Shown here piece after piece: positions 5,755 to 7,629 of a stretch of 7,629 nucleotides of DNA. The stretch is from Spirochaetia bacterium (lineage in GTDB: Bacteria > Spirochaetota > Spirochaetia > Treponematales > Breznakiellaceae). How positions within the stretch are numbered: the first letter of the stretch is position 1; each line of letters starts with the position of its first letter. The notes under the pieces were generated by a model. It saw only the letters and a program-made list of their open reading frames with translations. It ran no database searches and had not been told where the DNA came from. The DNA lies in NCBI GenBank assembly GCA_026002025.1, contig BOAU01000090.1:1-7629 (forward strand). Direction: 5' to 3'. A program made the position numbers and the translations under genes.

Positions 5755-6437
5755 CTCCCTACGCTTATTGCAGCGGAAACAGCCCCCTCCACCGCTGTCC
5801 CCCATTGGCAAAACTTGCCGGTATCCTTGCGCTTTCGGTGTTTTCATTTTCTTCTATAATAGGACTTATTATAGCGGCCCTCATCGTCATAAGCGCCGCC
5901 ATCGTTGCGGGAATCCGGCCCTGGGAACTTTTGCGGGGAAGCCGGCCCCTTTTGATCCTGGTCATCTTCATCATCATATTGAGAACATTTATCTTTGACG
6001 GTTCAGGGCCAACACTGTGGGGCATGGCTTTGCCCGGCATAAGTATTACCGGGTTTTGGGGAGGCATCCGGCAGGGGCTTTCCATTGCGGCGGCCTTTGC
6101 GGCGGGGGCGCTGCTTTTTGCGGTCACCACCATGGGGGAACTGCGGCGCAGCCTGGGCAGGAACAAACTCAGTCTGGGCATCTCCCTGATGCTGGGCTTC
6201 CTTCCCCGTTTTTTTGAAATTTGGGAAGCCGCCAACCTTGCCTGCGAAGCCCGCTCCTGTAAAAAAGGACTCCGTCGGCTCATCATCATCCTGCCCCTGA
6301 CGATCGAAGGGATGATGCGGATCGCCGGTGAAACCGCCCAGGCCCTGGAAGCCCGGGGCTATTGCATTTACTTTCAGATTCCGGGAAATTACCGAAATTT
6401 GAAGAATTTTAACCGCAAAGGCGAAGAAGGCGACTAA
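5745..6437 (+). CDS. ecfT: EcfT (BioN), transmembrane coupling protein of the biotin ECF transporter
   Basis: A 230-aa inner-membrane protein linking BioY to the ATPase. The N-terminus (YCSGNSPLHRCPPLAKL) is typical of the family. Helices lie roughly at 22-55, 72-86, about 110-130 and in the long coupling region. The two cytoplasmic coupling motifs are present as ARS (169-171, in CEARSCKKG) and ARG (203-205, in ALEARGY), each ending a helix that docks in an ATPase groove. The start is TTG 5745, set by GGAGG at 5733-5737; GTG 5751 is the alternative. After the second motif the tail (206-230, CIYFQIPGNYRNLKNFNRKG...) is encoded by the left arm of a large inverted repeat, and the stop lies in repeat DNA. 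The tail is probably acquired and may not matter for function. Otherwise length is normal and nothing essential is missing. Confidence 0.92.
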   Translation: MAVTPYAYCSGNSPLHRCPPLAKLAGILALSVFSFSSIIGLIIAALIVISAAIVAGIRPWELLRGSRPLLILVIFIIILRTFIFDGSGPTLWGMALPGISITGFWGGIRQGLSIAAAFAAGALLFAVTTMGELRRSLGRNKLSLGISLMLGFLPRFFEIWEAANLACEARSCKKGLRRLIIILPLTIEGMMRIAGETAQALEARGYCIYFQIPGNYRNLKNFNRKGEEGD

Positions 6438-6555
6438 GGGAATACGTATCGTATTTTTTTCTTCCTTCTGCGCCTTTGTCGCCTTTGCGGTTGTTTTTTT
6501 TCCCGAAATATCGCGGTTCTGAGTAAATGCAATAGCCCTGCCCTGGAAGTCCGGG
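6341..6555. repeat. Large inverted repeat formed by the ecfT 3' end and downstream DNA
   Basis: GGCTATTGCATTTACT (6357-6372, ecfT codons) returns exactly as its reverse complement at 6522-6537. Further in, the AACCGCAAAGGCG module at 6411-6432 matches the complement of 6471-6492 at 20 of 22 bases. The module repeats AAAGGCG about every 9 bases. Just beyond the right arm, CCCTGGAAGTCCGGG (6541-6555) is a near-identical direct copy of ecfT bases 6343-6357. The region therefore holds both inverted and direct copies of gene sequence. Confidence 0.75.
6411..6501 (+). terminator. Terminator-like hairpin after ecfT
   Basis: The 22-base repeat arms (6411-6432 and 6471-6492) can form a long stem followed by G and eight T (6494-6501). 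A smaller stem inside it, AATACG (6441-6446) with CGTATT (6450-6455), also runs into a T tract. Either would end the biotin operon transcript just after the ecfT stop. Confidence 0.55.
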
Positions 6556-6659
6556 TACCGTGACAGTAGCGCGAGGGCCGGATATATACAAATAACAAAT
6601 GGAGAAAACGAACAAACAAACGCCTCGCTTGAGTTAACGTATAATTAAAGTTGGTAAAC

Positions 6660-6676
6660 CCCCGGCTTTGCCGGGG
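6660..6676. repeat. Left-end hairpin of the IS200-type element
   Basis: CCCCGGC (6660-6666) and GCCGGGG (6670-6676) form a perfect seven-base stem with a TTT loop. The same hairpin with one more pair closes the right end. In this family TnpA recognises subterminal hairpins on the single strand. Confidence 0.8.
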
Positions 6677-6718
6677 AGACAATAAGGGTTTGACCTTTCC
6701 GGGAGTATCAAGGATGCT

Positions 6719-6757
6719 CTCCTATCAGTGAACCGCTCAAAGTTCAATAGATAGGAG
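6719..6757 (+). promoter_or_regulatory. Stem masking the tnpA ribosome site
   Basis: CTCCTATC (6719-6726) is complementary to GATAGGAG (6750-6757), which contains most of the AGGAGG Shine-Dalgarno sequence (6753-6758) of tnpA. In the mRNA this eight-base stem with a 23-base loop would hide the ribosome site. IS200 elements are known to silence tnpA translation with such a leader stem, so this is very likely a brake on transposition. Confidence 0.7.
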
Positions 6758-6763
6758 GCATGA

Positions 6764-7201
6764 ATGAAAGACTATAAGAGTCTATCCCATAGCGTATGGG
6801 ACTGCAAGTACCACATAGTGTGGATACCGAAGTTTCGAAAGAAGAAGCTTTATGGGGAAGTGGCAACATATTTGGGGGAAATATTCCACGAATTGGCACG
6901 GCAGCGGGAGAGCAAGATAGTGGAGGGGCATATATGCCCGGATCACATCCATATGCTGATAGAAATCCCGCCGAAATACGCGGTAGCGGAAGTGGTGGGA
7001 TATATCAAAGGTAAAAGCGCCATAGCGATAGCCCGGACATATTTGGGTAAGCGGCAAAATTTTACCGGGCAGAACTTCTGGGCAAGAGGATACTTTGTAT
7101 CGACAGTAGGATTGGACGAAGAAGTTATCAAGCAATATATCCGGGGACAGGAAACCGAGGACAAACGGCTAGACCAACTGGACATGTTCAAAGATAACTG
7201 A
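6764..7201 (+). CDS. tnpA: IS200-type Y1 HUH transposase
   Basis: A 145-aa enzyme, full length for the family. It cuts and joins single-stranded DNA at the element ends, forming a 5' phosphotyrosine link. The HUH metal motif is His61-Ile-His63 (PDHIHMLIEIPP), and the catalytic residues are Tyr125 and Gln129 in IKQYIRGQE. The N-terminus SVWDCKYHIVWIPKFRKK and the NFWARGYFVSTVG block are also typical. The start is the ATG at 6764, five bases after AGGAGG. Another ATG at 6760 lies only one base after it and opens a five-codon frame that stops at 6777. Translation is probably held low by the upstream stem. The gene lies just after the biotin operon in the same direction, behind the ecfT terminator. 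Confidence 0.95.
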   Translation: MKDYKSLSHSVWDCKYHIVWIPKFRKKKLYGEVATYLGEIFHELARQRESKIVEGHICPDHIHMLIEIPPKYAVAEVVGYIKGKSAIAIARTYLGKRQNFTGQNFWARGYFVSTVGLDEEVIKQYIRGQETEDKRLDQLDMFKDN

Positions 7202-7208
7202 CAACAAA

Positions 7209-7251
7209 AACCGCCTTTAGGCGGTTCTTAAACCAACCGCTTTGAGCGGTT
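7209..7251. repeat. Two tandem hairpins between tnpA and the right-end hairpin
   Basis: AACCGCC (7209-7215) pairs with GGCGGTT (7220-7226) around TTTA, and AACCGCT (7235-7241) pairs with AGCGGTT (7245-7251) around TTG. The two stems share the AACCGC arm and are near copies of each other. They follow the tnpA stop by eight bases, so they may act as its terminator, though no T run follows, or belong to the right-end structure. Confidence 0.65.
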
Positions 7252-7263
7252 CACAAAAACAAG

Positions 7264-7282
7264 CCCCCGGCTTTGCCGGGGG
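7264..7282. repeat. Right-end hairpin of the IS200-type element
   Basis: CCCCCGGC (7264-7271) and GCCGGGGG (7275-7282) form a perfect eight-base stem with a TTT loop, the counterpart of the left-end hairpin at 6660-6676. TTTGAC follows just beyond and may hold the cleavage site. Confidence 0.8.
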
Positions 7283-7283
7283 T

Positions 7284-7524
7284 GTTTGACTATTTTAACC
7301 GGGTAATTTCTTTTTGCCCCCTTAACGATTTCGCAGTCACCCCGCTTGCCGGTATGAAATTACGATTCAAATCCATTACCGGTGCCTGTCAAAACATTAT
7401 TGAAACATTCGGCGATACTGTTGAGGAATCAGGGGCACTTGAATTTTCCGCATTGGGAAAGCAGATTCACCGCCATGCCAAGACCCTGAAAAGTTTACAA
7501 AAATTGGGGCATCCGGGAATATAG
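7284..7524 (+). pseudogene. Orphan reading-frame fragment between two insertion sequences
   Basis: An open frame runs out of the IS200 right end and ends at TAG 7522-7524. From the only internal ATG (7354) it would encode 56 aa (MKLRFKSITGACQNIIETFG...), with no ribosome site before it. Upstream codons read FDYFNRVISFCPLNDFAVTP without a start. The last five codons appear to lie in the end of the next mobile element. It is therefore best read as a remnant of a gene cut on both sides. I do not recognise the parent protein. Confidence 0.4.
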
Positions 7525-7550
7525 TGGAAAACCCCAAAAAGTAGTATAAT
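7507..7550 (+). promoter_or_regulatory. Probable left end and -10 box of a second insertion sequence
   Basis: The bases from about 7507 (GGGGCATCCGGGAATATAG, then GGAAAACCCC) have the look of ISL3-family terminal repeats, which begin with GG and end in a C run. A perfect TATAAT lies at 7545-7550, six bases before the transposase ATG, with no good -35 at the right distance. The boundary is an estimate, since the right end is outside the window. Confidence 0.35.
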
Positions 7551-7555
7551 GAGGC

Positions 7556-7629
7556 ATGAACCAACCAGAAAAAATAGAGGATTTTTATCAGGCCATATTA
7601 GGCATAACGGCGCCTTGGGAAGTAGTCAA
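7556..7629 (+). CDS. Start of a probable ISL3-family transposase, cut by the window end
   Basis: Only 24 codons are visible (MNQPEKIEDFYQAILGITAP, then WEVV). The pattern of an acidic helix with YQAILGI followed by PW-V resembles the beginning of ISL3-family transposases, in which this precedes a zinc-finger region and a DDE domain. GAGG lies only one base before the ATG and TATAAT six bases before it, so the mRNA may be leaderless or the ribosome site poor. The family assignment rests on a short stretch and on the terminal-repeat-like sequence just upstream. Confidence 0.55.
   Translation, partial: MNQPEKIEDFYQAILGITAPWEVV

Larger units (their letters stand above)
6655..7285 (+). mobile_element. 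IS200-type insertion sequence (IS200/IS605 family, tnpA only)
   Basis: The element consists of a left-end hairpin (6660-6676), a 5' leader with a stem masking the ribosome site, one Y1 transposase gene, and a right end with hairpins finishing in an almost identical hairpin (7264-7282). There are no terminal inverted repeats of the classic kind and no tnpB, as in the IS200 group. These elements move as single-stranded circles and make no target duplication. The exact ends cannot be fixed from the sequence alone, so the limits given are approximate. The element appears intact and possibly active. Confidence 0.85.

Noticed and set aside
6599..6637. Twelve-codon frame (MEKTNKQTPRLS) before the IS200-type element
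   Set aside because: Too short, no ribosome site upstream and no sign of conservation; it could be chance in an AT-rich flank.
6409..6682. Minus-strand frames across the ecfT inverted repeat
   Set aside because: Their similarity to the EcfT tail comes from the inverted duplication itself; they have no good start site.
6655..7285. Guide RNA of a TnpB-type system linked to the insertion sequence
   Set aside because: No tnpB gene or fragment is present; the element is of the tnpA-only IS200 type.

Overview
The window looks like part of the chromosome of a spirochaete close to the termite-gut Treponema group. This is an inference from the style of the XRE regulator and small hypothetical proteins, the moderate GC content, and the mix of short repeats and insertion sequences; no rRNA or marker gene is present to prove it.

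Layout. (1) Positions 1-256 hold an imperfect inverted repeat built from a short 'CACGGAC' unit. (2) Positions 315-1134 carry two overlapping plus-strand genes of unknown function: a small helical protein, then a protein with a Cys...His...Asp/His pattern (DUF7689-like). They look AT-richer than the biotin genes. (3) Positions 1135-1431 are non-coding and contain a perfect 10-bp-arm palindrome and a repeated TTGGCTAA/ATCCTT motif. They lead into a small XRE-type repressor (1432-1773), which ends in a hairpin. (4) On the minus strand, 3213 down to 1812, is a three-gene operon: an 80-aa unknown protein, a 184-aa unknown protein whose TTG start lies inside the first gene, and an iron-sulfur-flavoprotein-like NAD(P)H/FMN reductase. 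A TTGCCT/TATAAT promoter sits upstream. (5) Positions 3386-6437 hold a compact biotin operon: birA, bioY, ecfA (bioM) and ecfT (bioN). Together these make a biotin ECF transporter with its own ligase/repressor. A GTTAACC-N13-GGTTAAC palindrome, the expected shape of a BirA operator, overlaps the birA start codon. (6) The 3' end of ecfT and its downstream DNA form a large inverted repeat made of a second short-unit family ('AAAGGCG'), ending in a terminator-like T run. (7) Positions about 6655-7285 are a complete IS200-type element: terminal hairpins, a Shine-Dalgarno-masking stem and a Y1 HUH transposase. (8) An orphan reading-frame fragment (7284-7524) is caught between this element and the start of a second one, probably ISL3 family, whose transposase runs off the window end.

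How it works together. BioY binds biotin, EcfT and EcfA couple ATP hydrolysis to its import, and BirA attaches biotin to carboxylase/decarboxylase subunits. When biotin is plentiful, BirA probably shuts off its own operon through the operator at its start codon. The strongest new-looking points are that operator/start arrangement (possibly a leaderless mRNA), the repeat-derived end of ecfT with an inverted copy of its coding sequence beyond the stop, and the two uncharacterised gene sets (315-1134 and 2442-3213).
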